Shown here in pieces: positions 19,126 through 29,344 of a DNA stretch of 64,000 nucleotides. A program made the position numbers and the translations under genes. Each line of letters begins with the position of its first letter. The first letter of the stretch is position 1. The notes under the pieces are model-generated. The model searched no databases. It was not told the origin of the DNA and saw only the letters and a list, made by a program, of their open reading frames with translations. The stretch comes from Deltaproteobacteria bacterium. GTDB lineage: Bacteria > Desulfobacterota_D > UBA1144 > Nemesobacterales > Nemesobacteraceae. The stretch lies in NCBI GenBank assembly GCA_029262295.1, contig JAJCZR010000037.1, positions 1-64,000 of the forward strand, given 5' to 3'.

Positions 19126-20166
19126 GTGTTCTTAATGAGCCAGTCAACAAGTGTAGAAAAAATATCCAATAAAAACTCCCACAAATATAATTTTGTTGAT
19201 AAATTCAAAAGAAGTGGCCTGAAACCTAACCCTCTTACAGTTGAAACTCTTCAGGTAAATGTCACAAAGCTTTGCAACCAGACATGTGTTCACTGCCATG
19301 TTGATGCATCACCTAAAAGAAAAGAACAATTGAATATTGATGGGGTAAATAGATGTATTGAGATTTTAAAGGAACATCCATCAATAAAAAATCTGGACTT
19401 AACAGGCGGTGCCCCTGAGTTAAATCCACATTTTGACTATTTTGTGGAAGAGGCAAAAAAACTGGGTGTGCATGTGATGGTAAGGCACAACCTCACTGTT
19501 ACTCTGGATGGAAATCCCGTAACAGGGGAAGAGAAAACCTACCTTCCTGATTTTTTTGCTGAGCATAAAGTAGAAGTTATATCTTCACTTCCATATTACC
19601 AGGAGTATTTTACAGATAAACAAAGAGGTAAAGGAGTTTTCGAAAAAAGCATTGAGTCAATAAAAATGCTTAATTCCAGGGGATTTGGAAACGGCAATAG
19701 TGAACTCATGCTCAACTTTGTCTATAACCCGGCGGGCGCATATCTTCCACCATCTCAGGAACAACTTGAAATTGATTTCAAAAAAGAGCTTCACAACAAA
19801 TATGGAATAACCTTTAACAAGCTTTTTGCTATAACCAATATTCCAATTAACAGGTTCAGGACGCAACTACTTAAAATAGGGGCTTATGAAGAATATATGG
19901 AAAAGCTTGTAAACGCCTTTAACCCAGCTGCCGCCGAAGGAATAATGTGCAGAAACCTTATAAGTGTGGATCACGATGGGAAAATATACGATTGTGATTT
20001 CAATCAACAGATGATGAACATGGAAGTCGAAGTTGATGGTGAACCACTTACAATCTTTAATTTTAATATGGAAAAAGCACTTAAAAGAAAAATTAGATTT
20101 GGCCCGCACTGTTTTGGCTGCACAGCAGGAGCAGGAAGTAGTTGCGGGGGAACTATCTCGGAATAA
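19126..20166 (+). CDS. arsS: Arsenosugar biosynthesis radical SAM protein ArsS-like
   Basis: LCNQTCVHCHVDASPKRKE radical SAM CXXXCXXC, DLTGGAPELNPHF, C-terminal HCFGCTAGAGSSCGG; likely start ATG 19135. Confidence 0.9.
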   Translation: MFLMSQSTSVEKISNKNSHKYNFVDKFKRSGLKPNPLTVETLQVNVTKLCNQTCVHCHVDASPKRKEQLNIDGVNRCIEILKEHPSIKNLDLTGGAPELNPHFDYFVEEAKKLGVHVMVRHNLTVTLDGNPVTGEEKTYLPDFFAEHKVEVISSLPYYQEYFTDKQRGKGVFEKSIESIKMLNSRGFGNGNSELMLNFVYNPAGAYLPPSQEQLEIDFKKELHNKYGITFNKLFAITNIPINRFRTQLLKIGAYEEYMEKLVNAFNPAAAEGIMCRNLISVDHDGKIYDCDFNQQMMNMEVEVDGEPLTIFNFNMEKALKRKIRFGPHCFGCTAGAGSSCGGTISE

Positions 20167-20175
20167 ACTACAGTT

Positions 20176-20871
20176 ATGTGCGGCAATAAATCAGAAAATG
20201 CATTAATAATTTTTGTAAAATATCCCGAAAAAGGAAAGGTAAAAACAAGGCTTGCAAAGAAAACAGGGGAAGCAAAAGCAACGGGAATTTATTCTATTGT
20301 AGCAAAATATATTATTGATAAATTTTCAGGTCCTGATTTTTATAAAACGTATATTTACTACTCACCACCACAAAGAGAAAAAGAACTAAAAGACTGGCTT
20401 TTGAATCCCGAAGTGCAGTATTTTCCTCAAAAAGGAAATTCCCTTGGCGAGCGGGTTTCAGATGCTCTCCAAAACACTATAAAAAAAGGTGCAAAGAATA
20501 TAGTAATTATCGGGACAGATTGCATAGATATCACAGTTAAAGACATACAGACAACTTTTGAGAAGCTCTCACGCAATACCTCGCAGATTGTAATTGGCCC
20601 GGCAAGGGATGGAGGGTATTACCTTATTGGGTTAAATGCTTTCAGAAAAGAACTATTTGAAGATATAGACTGGAGCACAGAAAAGGTATTGCCGCAAACA
20701 ATTGAGAAAATTAAAAAAAGTAAATTAAACTACAACCTCATGCATACATTAAATGATATTGATGAAATTGAAGACATAGACTTTGATTCGTTAAATAAGA
20801 TTGATTTAGAGGTAGCGAAAAGAATAAACTCAATAATTGTAAATGATCAGGTAGCAAAGGGGGCAATATAA
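20176..20871 (+). CDS. TIGR04282-type glycosyltransferase, arsenosugar biosynthesis-associated
   Basis: ALIIFVKYPEKGKVKTRLAKKTG, IIGTDCIDIT, GPARDGGYYLIGL. Confidence 0.88.
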   Translation: MCGNKSENALIIFVKYPEKGKVKTRLAKKTGEAKATGIYSIVAKYIIDKFSGPDFYKTYIYYSPPQREKELKDWLLNPEVQYFPQKGNSLGERVSDALQNTIKKGAKNIVIIGTDCIDITVKDIQTTFEKLSRNTSQIVIGPARDGGYYLIGLNAFRKELFEDIDWSTEKVLPQTIEKIKKSKLNYNLMHTLNDIDEIEDIDFDSLNKIDLEVAKRINSIIVNDQVAKGAI

Positions 20872-21396
20872 ATGTTGTGCAAATCGAGATCAATTATCTT
20901 TTTTACTTTAATGATTTCAATTCTTTTTTCTTCCTGTAGTAATCAAAGTGGGAATGGGAAAGATTATAAATCAAAAGAAAAAGAAATAAGCTTTAATGCA
21001 CCTTCTTTAACCAATGATAAAGAATTCACTTTTAAAGATTTTGAGGGCAAACCAACTATACTAAATTTTTGGGCTTCCTGGTGTGTTCCATGCAGGGATG
21101 AGATGCCTTTTCTGGAAGAGACCTGGAATGAATTAAAGGGTAGGAATATAAACATCGTTGGAATTAATGTGATGGATGATAAAAAAGAAGCCTTAAGTGT
21201 TCTTAAACAGTTCAATATAACTTATATAAATTTGTTTGATCAGAGTGGCGACATTTCAAGAAAGTTTGGCGTGCTTGGGCTTCCTGCAACTATTTTTATA
21301 AATAAGAGTGGTAAGGTGGTGAAACAAAATTACGGACCGTTTCTTGGTGAACAAGGAGAAAAACAGTTCCACAATTTTGTTGGGGAAATACTCTAG
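20872..21396 (+). CDS. TlpA/ResA-family thioredoxin lipoprotein
   Basis: Lipobox-like LFSSCSNQ; TILNFWASWCVPCRDEMP thioredoxin motif. Confidence 0.92.
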   Translation: MLCKSRSIIFFTLMISILFSSCSNQSGNGKDYKSKEKEISFNAPSLTNDKEFTFKDFEGKPTILNFWASWCVPCRDEMPFLEETWNELKGRNINIVGINVMDDKKEALSVLKQFNITYINLFDQSGDISRKFGVLGLPATIFINKSGKVVKQNYGPFLGEQGEKQFHNFVGEIL

Positions 21397-22149
21397 ATGG
21401 AATTTAGTATATTAAATGTAGGAGGTGCTTTTCTTGCAGGGCTAATATCTTTTCTCTCACCATGTGTTCTTCCCCTTATGCCTGGATATCTTTCTATAAT
21501 AACTAAACTTTCCTACGAAGATCTCACTGAAAACGAGAACATCTCAAAGTTTTCAACAATATTTATTCCGAGCCTTGTATTTGTCTTGGGTTTTTCAACT
21601 GTATTTATTTTACTCGGGGCATTTTCTTCTCAGGTTGGAAATTTTCTTTCAGCAAATAAAACCCTGATCCTAAAAATAATTGGGATATTGATAATCCTGT
21701 TTGGAATTTTCTCATTAGAATTAATAAAAATACCTTGGCTCTATAGAGAAAAAAGAGTTGATTACAAAGCAAACAACAGGGGAGGTTTAATAAGCACATA
21801 TTTTTTGGGATTTGCATTTGGATTTGGCTGGACGCCTTGTGTAGGGCCAATTCTTGCTTCGATCCTCCTTTATGCAAGCACTGCTGAAGGAAGCTTTAGC
21901 GGCCCTTTTTTACTTTTTATTTATTCACTCGGTCTTGGCGTTCCATTTATTTTAACTGGCTTGGCATTCTGTCAGGCACTTAACACTTTTAAATCAATAA
22001 GAAAACACTATCAGTATTATAAGTATATTGTTGGTGGGGCACTAATTTTGATTGGAATATTAATGGTTACCAACAACCTTTTTCAACTTAATATCTATGG
22101 ACAAAAAGTCCTTGATACCTTTGGAATTGATTTCTGGAAGAACTTCTAG
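21397..22149 (+). CDS. ccdA: CcdA-family thiol-disulfide membrane reductase
   Basis: [42 protein letters not shown]. Confidence 0.94.
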   Translation: MEFSILNVGGAFLAGLISFLSPCVLPLMPGYLSIITKLSYEDLTENENISKFSTIFIPSLVFVLGFSTVFILLGAFSSQVGNFLSANKTLILKIIGILIILFGIFSLELIKIPWLYREKRVDYKANNRGGLISTYFLGFAFGFGWTPCVGPILASILLYASTAEGSFSGPFLLFIYSLGLGVPFILTGLAFCQALNTFKSIRKHYQYYKYIVGGALILIGILMVTNNLFQLNIYGQKVLDTFGIDFWKNF

Positions 22150-22262
22150 AAATTAGCAAAAGCTTATCTAAGAAAAAATTTACAACCTCATTTCTGGCTA
22201 ATAATTTTTTTTTATATATAATGTTTTCTATTTTCAGCACATCAACGGAGGAGTTGTTTTTA

Positions 22263-23552
22263 ATGTGTGAATATCAAAAAGACATGAGACAGGCTGCACT
22301 TAAGTATCACAGTACTGGAAGGAAAGGAAAGCTTGAAGTTTTACCGACCAAACCATGCAAGACTTCATGGGATCTCTCTCTGGCCTATTCACCCGGAGTT
22401 GCTGAACCTTGTAGAGAAATAGAAAAAGACGAAAATCTCGCATATGAATATACAAACAAGGGGAACCTTGTAGCAGTAATTTCCAATGGCACAGCAGTGC
22501 TTGGCCTCGGAAATATTGGGGCACTTGCAGGAAAACCTGTAATGGAAGGGAAAGGCGTGCTTTTCAAAAAATTTGCTGACGTTGATGCGTATGATATTGA
22601 ATTGAATGTAGAAGATCCGGATGAACTTATAAAGACTGTTAAGTATCTTGAACCCACATTTGGTGGAATAAATCTTGAAGATATAAAAGCCCCGGAATGT
22701 TTTTATATTGAAGATGTATTAAAAGAAGAAATGAACATTCCTGTTTTTCATGATGACCAGCATGGTACAGCTATTATTTCTGGTGCCGGGCTTTTAAATG
22801 CGTGTGAGTTTGCAGGGAAAAGTATGGGCGAGCTAAAAATGGCATTTAATGGTGCCGGGGCTTCTGCTATTGCCTGTGCTGAGTTTTTCATTACACTCGG
22901 TGCGAAAAAGGAAAACATTATTATGTGTGATAGTAGAGGGGTAATTTACAAAGGAAGGAAAGAAGGTCTTAATTCTCAAAAAGAAAAATTTCTAGTGGAA
23001 ACAGGGAAAAGAACAATTGAAGATGCACTTGTTGGAGCTGATGTTTTTGTCGGACTTTCAAGCGGCGGAGCAATAACCAAAGATATGGTTAAAACTATGG
23101 CTGATAACCCTATTATATTTGCAATGGCAAATCCCGACCCTGAAATACTCCCTCCCGATGCAAAAGAGGCTAGAAGTGATGTAATCACGGCAACAGGAAG
23201 ATCGGATTATGCAAACCAGGTAAATAATGTTTTAGGTTTCCCTTTTATCTTTAGAGGTGCACTTGATGTAAGGGCAACTTCAATTAATGAAGAGATGAAA
23301 GTGGCAGCGGCAAAATCACTAGCAGCGCTTGCCAGGGAACCTGTGCCATTGTCAGTTGCAAAAGCATATGGAGTTGAGTCTTTTGAATTTGGTCCTGAAT
23401 ATCTTGTGCCTAAACCTTTTGACCCCAGAGTATTTGTATGGGAGTCATTAGCCGTAGCTAAAGCTGCAATGGAAAGTGGTGTGGCAAGAGTGCAATTAGA
23501 TCTGGATGTTTACAAAAAGAAATTAGAAAAGAAAATGGAAGAGCTAATTTGA
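22263..23552 (+). CDS. maeB: NAD(P)-dependent malic enzyme (no phosphotransacetylase domain)
   Basis: [55 protein letters not shown] 22247-22253 supports start 22263. Confidence 0.93.
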   Translation: MCEYQKDMRQAALKYHSTGRKGKLEVLPTKPCKTSWDLSLAYSPGVAEPCREIEKDENLAYEYTNKGNLVAVISNGTAVLGLGNIGALAGKPVMEGKGVLFKKFADVDAYDIELNVEDPDELIKTVKYLEPTFGGINLEDIKAPECFYIEDVLKEEMNIPVFHDDQHGTAIISGAGLLNACEFAGKSMGELKMAFNGAGASAIACAEFFITLGAKKENIIMCDSRGVIYKGRKEGLNSQKEKFLVETGKRTIEDALVGADVFVGLSSGGAITKDMVKTMADNPIIFAMANPDPEILPPDAKEARSDVITATGRSDYANQVNNVLGFPFIFRGALDVRATSINEEMKVAAAKSLAALAREPVPLSVAKAYGVESFEFGPEYLVPKPFDPRVFVWESLAVAKAAMESGVARVQLDLDVYKKKLEKKMEELI

Positions 23553-23575
23553 AATAAAATTGGTTTTAACTTTAT

Positions 23576-23613
23576 AAAGGGATGAAGCAAAAAACTTGTT
23601 TCATCCCTTTTTT
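23576..23613 (+). terminator. Rho-independent terminator after malic enzyme
   Basis: AAAGGGATGAAGCAA-AAAAC-TTGTTTCATCCCTTT followed by T-tract. Confidence 0.88.
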
Positions 23614-23620
23614 ATTTACT

Positions 23621-24268
23621 ATGAAAAAAGCTGTGATTTTTGATATGGACGGAATTATTATTGATAGTGAACCTCTTTGGGAAAAAGCTGAAATTATGCT
23701 AATAAATCAAAAAGGTATCACTTATAGTAGTTCATACAGAGAAAAAATTGTAGGGCTTAATCAAAATGATTCTGTGAAACTTCTAAAAAAAACTTTTAAT
23801 CTTAAATCATCAATCGAATCTATTTACGAAGAAAGGATTAATATTCTTTTAAATATCTATAAGGAAAAACTCACTCTTGTTCCTGGAATACACAAACTAC
23901 TTGAAGAAGTAAAATCTCATAATCTAACAATTGGTCTGGCTTCAGGATCTCCTATGAAAGTTATTGAGTTTGTGCTCGACAGATTTAAGATTAAACATTA
24001 TTTTTCGGCTGTAGTGTCAGCTGATTGCACTGAAAAAGGGAAACCGGCTCCCGATTCATATCTCAAAGCTGCTAGTATTACTAAAACCAGGCCACCTGAT
24101 TGCGTTGGAATTGAAGACTCAATAAATGGAGTAAAATCAGTCAAGAATGCGGGAATGTTTTGTATTGCAGTTCCTCATCCTGATTTGGACATCAACAAAT
24201 ATGAAGAAGCAGATTTAATTTTTCAAAAGGTTTCAGAAATTAATATTAATTCTATTCTTAACAACTAA
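23621..24268 (+). CDS. HAD-superfamily phosphatase (HxpB/2-deoxyglucose-6-phosphatase-like)
   Basis: MKKAVIFDMDGIIIDSEPLWEKAE; the ORF-track start 23582 lies inside the terminator hairpin and is probably wrong. Confidence 0.88.
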   Translation: MKKAVIFDMDGIIIDSEPLWEKAEIMLINQKGITYSSSYREKIVGLNQNDSVKLLKKTFNLKSSIESIYEERINILLNIYKEKLTLVPGIHKLLEEVKSHNLTIGLASGSPMKVIEFVLDRFKIKHYFSAVVSADCTEKGKPAPDSYLKAASITKTRPPDCVGIEDSINGVKSVKNAGMFCIAVPHPDLDINKYEEADLIFQKVSEININSILNN

Positions 24269-24274
24269 TTTTAC

Positions 24275-25270
24275 TTATTTATTTGGTCTTGGGCCGGGTG
24301 CCATAAATTCTGGGCCAATTGGCTCAGAAATAACTTCATTCACAATATTCTCGATTTCAGCCATAGAACCATCATCAATATTCCATCCCATAACTTTGGA
24401 GACATCATCAAGCTGGTCCGGTCTTCTCGCTCCCCAAAGAGATATATCATTTTTACACTTATCGAGCATCCATCTAACCGAAAGATGAAGAACATTTTTA
24501 TTAAAATGTTCTTTTGCAAACTGATCAAGCTTATCTACAACCTCAATATACTTTTTGAAGGCAGGCATTTGAAATTTTGGATCAAAGTTTCGTATGTCAT
24601 CACCTTTAAATTCGGAATCTGCACTCAGTTTTCCACTTAAAAGGCCTCTGCATAATGAGCCATAAAGAAGCATTGTAATTTTATTCTCATTACAATAAGG
24701 AATAACATCCTCATCAATGCCTCTTTCAAAAAGATTATATGGAGGCTGGTCTGTTTGAAGTTTACAAACAGATGAAAATATCTCCATCTGTCGAGGAGAA
24801 TAGTTGCTTACACCAACTGCCCTTATCTTCCCTTCTTTAATAAGATATGCCATAGCCTCAGCAGTTTCTTCAATTGGCACTAAAGGGTCAGGCCAGTGAA
24901 TTTGATATAAATCTATGTAATCCGTTTTTAATCTTCGAAGTGAATCATCCACTTCTTTCAGTATTCTCTGTTTGGTTGAGTTTCTATAAACTTTATTGTC
25001 GGGCCACTCAAGACCTGCTTTGGTTGCAATAACCAGGTCATCCCTGAAACTTGTTTCAGAAATAGCTTCTCCAACAATTTCTTCTGATACCCCGAATCCA
25101 TAAACTGGAGCTGTATCAATTAAATTTATACCTTCATCAAAAGCTTTATAAAGGGTCTTAACACACTTCTTTTTATCACTCCCTCCCCAAAGCCATCCTC
25201 CCATTGCCCATGTTCCAAGCCCTATCCTTGATGCTTTAATATCCGAACCTGCTATTTTTATGAATTCCAT
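24275..25270 (-). CDS. Aldo/keto reductase
   Basis: RIGLGTWAMGGW, INLIDTAPVYGFGVSEEIVGEAI, DYIDLYQIHWPDP. Confidence 0.94.
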   Translation of the reverse strand: MEFIKIAGSDIKASRIGLGTWAMGGWLWGGSDKKKCVKTLYKAFDEGINLIDTAPVYGFGVSEEIVGEAISETSFRDDLVIATKAGLEWPDNKVYRNSTKQRILKEVDDSLRRLKTDYIDLYQIHWPDPLVPIEETAEAMAYLIKEGKIRAVGVSNYSPRQMEIFSSVCKLQTDQPPYNLFERGIDEDVIPYCNENKITMLLYGSLCRGLLSGKLSADSEFKGDDIRNFDPKFQMPAFKKYIEVVDKLDQFAKEHFNKNVLHLSVRWMLDKCKNDISLWGARRPDQLDDVSKVMGWNIDDGSMAEIENIVNEVISEPIGPEFMAPGPRPNK

Positions 25271-25278
25271 ATTATTAA

Positions 25279-27465
25279 CTAGTTTATATCAGCCAGATAG
25301 TAAAGAAGATTCCTTACTTCTTTAACAGAAGGCAACCTGTATTTTGCTTTGGAAGGCCCAAACCCAACTTTTATTGAATAAGCATCATCTGGAAGCACCT
25401 CAAATACATACTCGTCAGTCCAGTCATCACCAATGGATATGATCGTATCCCATTTAGCTGATTCAAGCCACCTGAGAGCCGCCCTTCCTTTATTTATGGA
25501 TGTGTACTTTATTTCTATCACTTTATTTCCTTCAAGCACACCTACACCCAAATTTGATATAAGATGGGAAAGGGTATCTTTAAGTTCCCCTACCCTCACA
25601 TTTGAAAGGGCAGGATCAACATTTCTGTAGTGCCATGCAATTGAGTAGGCCTTCTCTTCAATTAGTGAACCCGGGGTCCTGTCTACAAACAACTCTAAGA
25701 TAGGCCTTACTTCCTCTTTCCACTCATCTGAAAGGGTATCAATCATCTTCCAGTCTTTACCATCCATTATCCACAAACCATGCTCTGCAGAAAGCCCATT
25801 AGTAAGTCCATTTAGCCATAATCCAAGTGAGTCTTTATCCCTTCCGCTTATTACAACCACTTCATTCTTTGGATTTTTTGAAAGTACCTTTAAAATCTTA
25901 CAGAGTTCTTTATCAGGCTTTGCATCTGCGGGATTTTTTACAAAAGGCACCATCGATCCATCATAATCGAGAAGAAATAAACAGTTTTTACCTTTTTTAT
26001 ACTTTTCAAAAAGTTCATCAATTGTTTCAGAGTTTAATTTTTTTGAAAGCATATTGTCCTGAACTTCCTTTATATGGTTTAGTCTTTCCATAAAATCTTC
26101 AGTCCAGACTTTTAGGTCATACCTCTTAAGGCGCTTTTGCATACTGTTCATTCGTTTTTTCTGTTCAGGTTTATCCATGTCTATTGCAGTCTTAAGAGCA
26201 TTAGAAGTAGCTTCAAGATCATTTGGGTTTATAATAAGGGCCTCACTTAGTTCCTTAGCAGTCCCAGCCATCTCACCTAATATCAGAACCCCGGTTTTAT
26301 CATTTCTAGCGGCAACGTATTCCTTAGCAATAAGGTTCATCCCATCCCTTAGCGGGGTAATAAAAAGGACATCTGCGATCAGATAAAGTGCTATGAGATT
26401 ATCAAAATCAAATGATCTATACATATAATGGATTGGGTTCCATGATATAGTCCCATGATTTCCGTTAATGTTTCCAACTAGTGTATCAACTTCAGATTTG
26501 AGCATTTTATAATGAGTCACTTCAGTTCTGGATGGTACAGCCACAAGTATCAACAAAACCTTTTCCTTTAAATCAGGGTTTTGCTCTAAAAAAAGATCAT
26601 ATGCCTTTAACCTTTCAGGAATACCTTTTGAATAATCCAGCCGATCAATAGAAAGAATAATTTTGTAATTTCCACTCAACGATTTGGTAATTTCCTTAAT
26701 ATTTTTTTTAACTTCTGATTTTTTATGGGCAGTTGAAAACTTTTTGTAATCAATACCCATTGGGAATGTGTCCATCTTCACAGCTCTTTTACCTACAAAA
26801 AGCTGGCCAAGAGAGTGCTCATAACCAAGAATTCTTCTTGCACTTTCTGCAAAGTGGCGCACATAATCAAATGTATGAAATCCAATTAGATCAGAGCCAA
26901 GAAGTCCGTTAATAATATCTTTGCACCAAGGTATTAATCTGAATATCTCAGATGAGGGAAAAGGAATATGAAGAAAAAAGCCAATATTTGAATTTTCAAG
27001 ATTTGCCCTTATTAATTTTGGCAGAAGCATTAAATGATAGTCGTGAACCCAGATATAGTCACCTTCATCTGCAACTTTAAGGACAGCTTCGCAAAACTTC
27101 TCATTTACCTCAACATAAGATTCCCAAAACTCTTTATCATATATCCCATACTGAACAAAATAATGGAATAATGGCCAAATGATTTCATTACAAAACCCCT
27201 GATAATAAGATTCTATTTCATCTGAGCTTAAATACACCGGATGAAATTTATTCTTACCAAGTTCTTTTTCTATCTCTTTTAACTCTTTTTTTGATCTGTT
27301 TTCATGATCGATTCCCGGCCATCCAATCCAGTGTTTTTCATACTCACTTTCTAGAGAACTCAGGCCAGTTGCCACACCACCCATGCTTGGCTCAAAAGTG
27401 AGTTTGTCATTTTGCTCCTTGACTGTTACTGGAAGTCTATTCGAAACTATTATTAGTTTTTTCAT
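25279..27465 (-). CDS. otsA-otsB: Bifunctional trehalose-6-phosphate synthase/phosphatase (OtsA-OtsB fusion)
   Basis: LIIVSNRLPVTV, YIWVHDYHLMLLP, DRLDYSKGIPERLKAY (GT20); C-terminal FLLDYDGSMVPF and SIGDDWTDEYVF (HAD). Confidence 0.95.
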   Translation of the reverse strand: MKKLIIVSNRLPVTVKEQNDKLTFEPSMGGVATGLSSLESEYEKHWIGWPGIDHENRSKKELKEIEKELGKNKFHPVYLSSDEIESYYQGFCNEIIWPLFHYFVQYGIYDKEFWESYVEVNEKFCEAVLKVADEGDYIWVHDYHLMLLPKLIRANLENSNIGFFLHIPFPSSEIFRLIPWCKDIINGLLGSDLIGFHTFDYVRHFAESARRILGYEHSLGQLFVGKRAVKMDTFPMGIDYKKFSTAHKKSEVKKNIKEITKSLSGNYKIILSIDRLDYSKGIPERLKAYDLFLEQNPDLKEKVLLILVAVPSRTEVTHYKMLKSEVDTLVGNINGNHGTISWNPIHYMYRSFDFDNLIALYLIADVLFITPLRDGMNLIAKEYVAARNDKTGVLILGEMAGTAKELSEALIINPNDLEATSNALKTAIDMDKPEQKKRMNSMQKRLKRYDLKVWTEDFMERLNHIKEVQDNMLSKKLNSETIDELFEKYKKGKNCLFLLDYDGSMVPFVKNPADAKPDKELCKILKVLSKNPKNEVVVISGRDKDSLGLWLNGLTNGLSAEHGLWIMDGKDWKMIDTLSDEWKEEVRPILELFVDRTPGSLIEEKAYSIAWHYRNVDPALSNVRVGELKDTLSHLISNLGVGVLEGNKVIEIKYTSINKGRAALRWLESAKWDTIISIGDDWTDEYVFEVLPDDAYSIKVGFGPSKAKYRLPSVKEVRNLLYYLADIN

Positions 27466-27608
27466 TATGGTTAATTCTGAAATATGGCACTTTAGGTATG
27501 CATAATTTTAATATGGTTTAAATTTTAACTATCTCAATTATACTAACATCTACTGCTTATTAATAAAAAACATTAACCTAGTATTAATATTGTATTTTGC
27601 ACTAATCA

Positions 27609-28157
27609 ATGAAAATATTTAAAACCATTTATAGAATTATTACGCTTGGATTAATAATATTTCTTTTATTCATAATGTACAATGCGCTCTTTGGTGAAAA
27701 GAAGATTGCCACTTTCTCACCTCTGGTAGGAAAACCCGCACCAGAATTCTCTCTTAAAACTTTTGACGGAAAAAAGGTTAAACTCTCCGATTATAAGGGA
27801 AAGGCACTTTTGGTAAATTTTTGGGCTTCTTGGTGTAATCCATGTAAAGTGGAAGCCCCAGCACTTGAGAAATCCTATAAAGACCTTTCCGGCAAAAATG
27901 TTGAATTTCTTGCAGTGAATGTACTAGATGATCAGAAAAGTGCTAAAAGATATTTATCCTTGTTTGGGGGATCGTTCCCACATCTATACGATGAGGATAA
28001 AATAATACATTTAGATTACGGAGTAGAGGGAGTTCCTGAGACTTTCTTTATAAACCCGGAGGGGATTATCACTGATAAATATAGAGGGCCCCTAACAGAA
28101 GATATAATTGCTGTATTTATCAAAAAAGCACTAACGCTTAATGGAGAAACTTCTTGA
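27609..28157 (+). CDS. ccmG: Thiol-disulfide oxidoreductase, CcmG/DsbE/ResA family
   Basis: N-terminal TM, ALLVNFWASWCNPCKVEAP, GVEGVPETFFINPEG; followed by ccmH. Confidence 0.9.
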   Translation: MKIFKTIYRIITLGLIIFLLFIMYNALFGEKKIATFSPLVGKPAPEFSLKTFDGKKVKLSDYKGKALLVNFWASWCNPCKVEAPALEKSYKDLSGKNVEFLAVNVLDDQKSAKRYLSLFGGSFPHLYDEDKIIHLDYGVEGVPETFFINPEGIITDKYRGPLTEDIIAVFIKKALTLNGETS

Positions 28158-28603
28158 AAATAATATTTATTTTGATCCTTATTATTCTCTCCAACCCTTT
28201 ACATTCTTACTCAGATACAGTTGAAGACCAGGTAACCGATATTGCCGGGGAGCTTTTATGCCCAGTCTGTCAGGGGCAAAGTGTTGCTGAATCAAACTCA
28301 CAGCTTGCCCAGGATATGAGGGCAACAATAAGAAAAAAACTGAAGGAAGGCGAATCAAAAGAAGAGATAATAAGTTATTTCAGGGCAAGTTATGGTGACA
28401 CTATTCTTGGTTCACCCCCACTAAAGGGAATTAACCTTTTTTTGTGGTTGCTTCCTGTTATATCACTTTCAATTGGAGTAATTATTATTTTTAGAGTTCT
28501 TCAAACCTATAAAAAGCCGTCTGATGTAACTAATAATGAAAAACCTGATCCTGAATATATTGAAAAAATTGAAAAAGAACTAGAAGATTCAAAAGATACT
28601 TAA
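28154..28603 (+). CDS. ccmH: Cytochrome c-type biogenesis protein CcmH
   Basis: ELLCPVCQGQSVAESNSQLAQDMRATIRKKLKEG LRCXXCQ-type motif. Confidence 0.94.
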   Translation: MKIIFILILIILSNPLHSYSDTVEDQVTDIAGELLCPVCQGQSVAESNSQLAQDMRATIRKKLKEGESKEEIISYFRASYGDTILGSPPLKGINLFLWLLPVISLSIGVIIIFRVLQTYKKPSDVTNNEKPDPEYIEKIEKELEDSKDT

Positions 28604-28612
28604 TTTTTCACA

Positions 28613-29278
28613 TCAAATAGAAAAGGTTTCTCCATCAAACTTTTCATTCACTGTAAACTCTGAAACTGATTTTCTAGATAATCTTGTCAACTGTTTTACC
28701 GGCTTTCCAAGTGGAATAAGTGCACTTATCGCATAGTGATCAGGAATGTTAAAGCACTGCTTTAACTTTGGCTCTTGAGTTACTGGAATTGTTGTAATTC
28801 TTCCACCAAGACCTTCATTTCTGGCTGCAAGCAATATATTCCAGACAAATGTATAAATTGATGCCCCGGATATTACTCCAACCCTGTCTAGATATTGATC
28901 CATTGCTGCAACAACCTTCAAATCAATACAGGTAATAAGTACTACTGGGGCTTTAACATAAGTCATTTGCAGAAGTGGTGATGGCGGTGTGTTTTCAATT
29001 GTCTTTTCATCTACCAAAGTTGAATCAATTGTATTCCAGGGATTTTCACCAGCATTTCGCTGAGCAGCATATCTTTTGGCCCCGGGTATTGCAAACTCTG
29101 CAATCTTTTCTTTAGATTCCTCACTTCTAACAATAATTACCTTCCAACCCTGACGATTTCCTCCACTTGGGGCAAAGCGGGCATTATCCAGAATTCTATA
29201 TATAAGTTCATCTCTGACTGGATCATTCGTAAACTCCCTTGCTGAAAAAGTTGTACGCATCACATCGAAAAGCTCCAT
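28613..29278 (-). CDS. Nitroreductase family protein
   Basis: TTFSAREFTNDPVRDELIYRILDNARFAPSGGNRQGWKVIIVR. Confidence 0.92.
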   Translation of the reverse strand: MELFDVMRTTFSAREFTNDPVRDELIYRILDNARFAPSGGNRQGWKVIIVRSEESKEKIAEFAIPGAKRYAAQRNAGENPWNTIDSTLVDEKTIENTPPSPLLQMTYVKAPVVLITCIDLKVVAAMDQYLDRVGVISGASIYTFVWNILLAARNEGLGGRITTIPVTQEPKLKQCFNIPDHYAISALIPLGKPVKQLTRLSRKSVSEFTVNEKFDGETFSI

Positions 29279-29344
29279 TAATTATCTCCTTAAAAATTAG
29301 TAATTATTCTGCATATCAAAGGCTATACTATATGACAAAATTCA

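Noticed and set aside
22150-22215. Possible terminator ATTAGC...GCTAATAATTTTTTTT after ccdA
   Set aside because: Loop is about 40 nt and the stem only 6 bp AT-rich; not convincing
23582-23620. N-terminal extension MKQKTCFIPFLFT of the HAD protein
   Set aside because: Lies inside a clear terminator hairpin; canonical HAD start is at 23621
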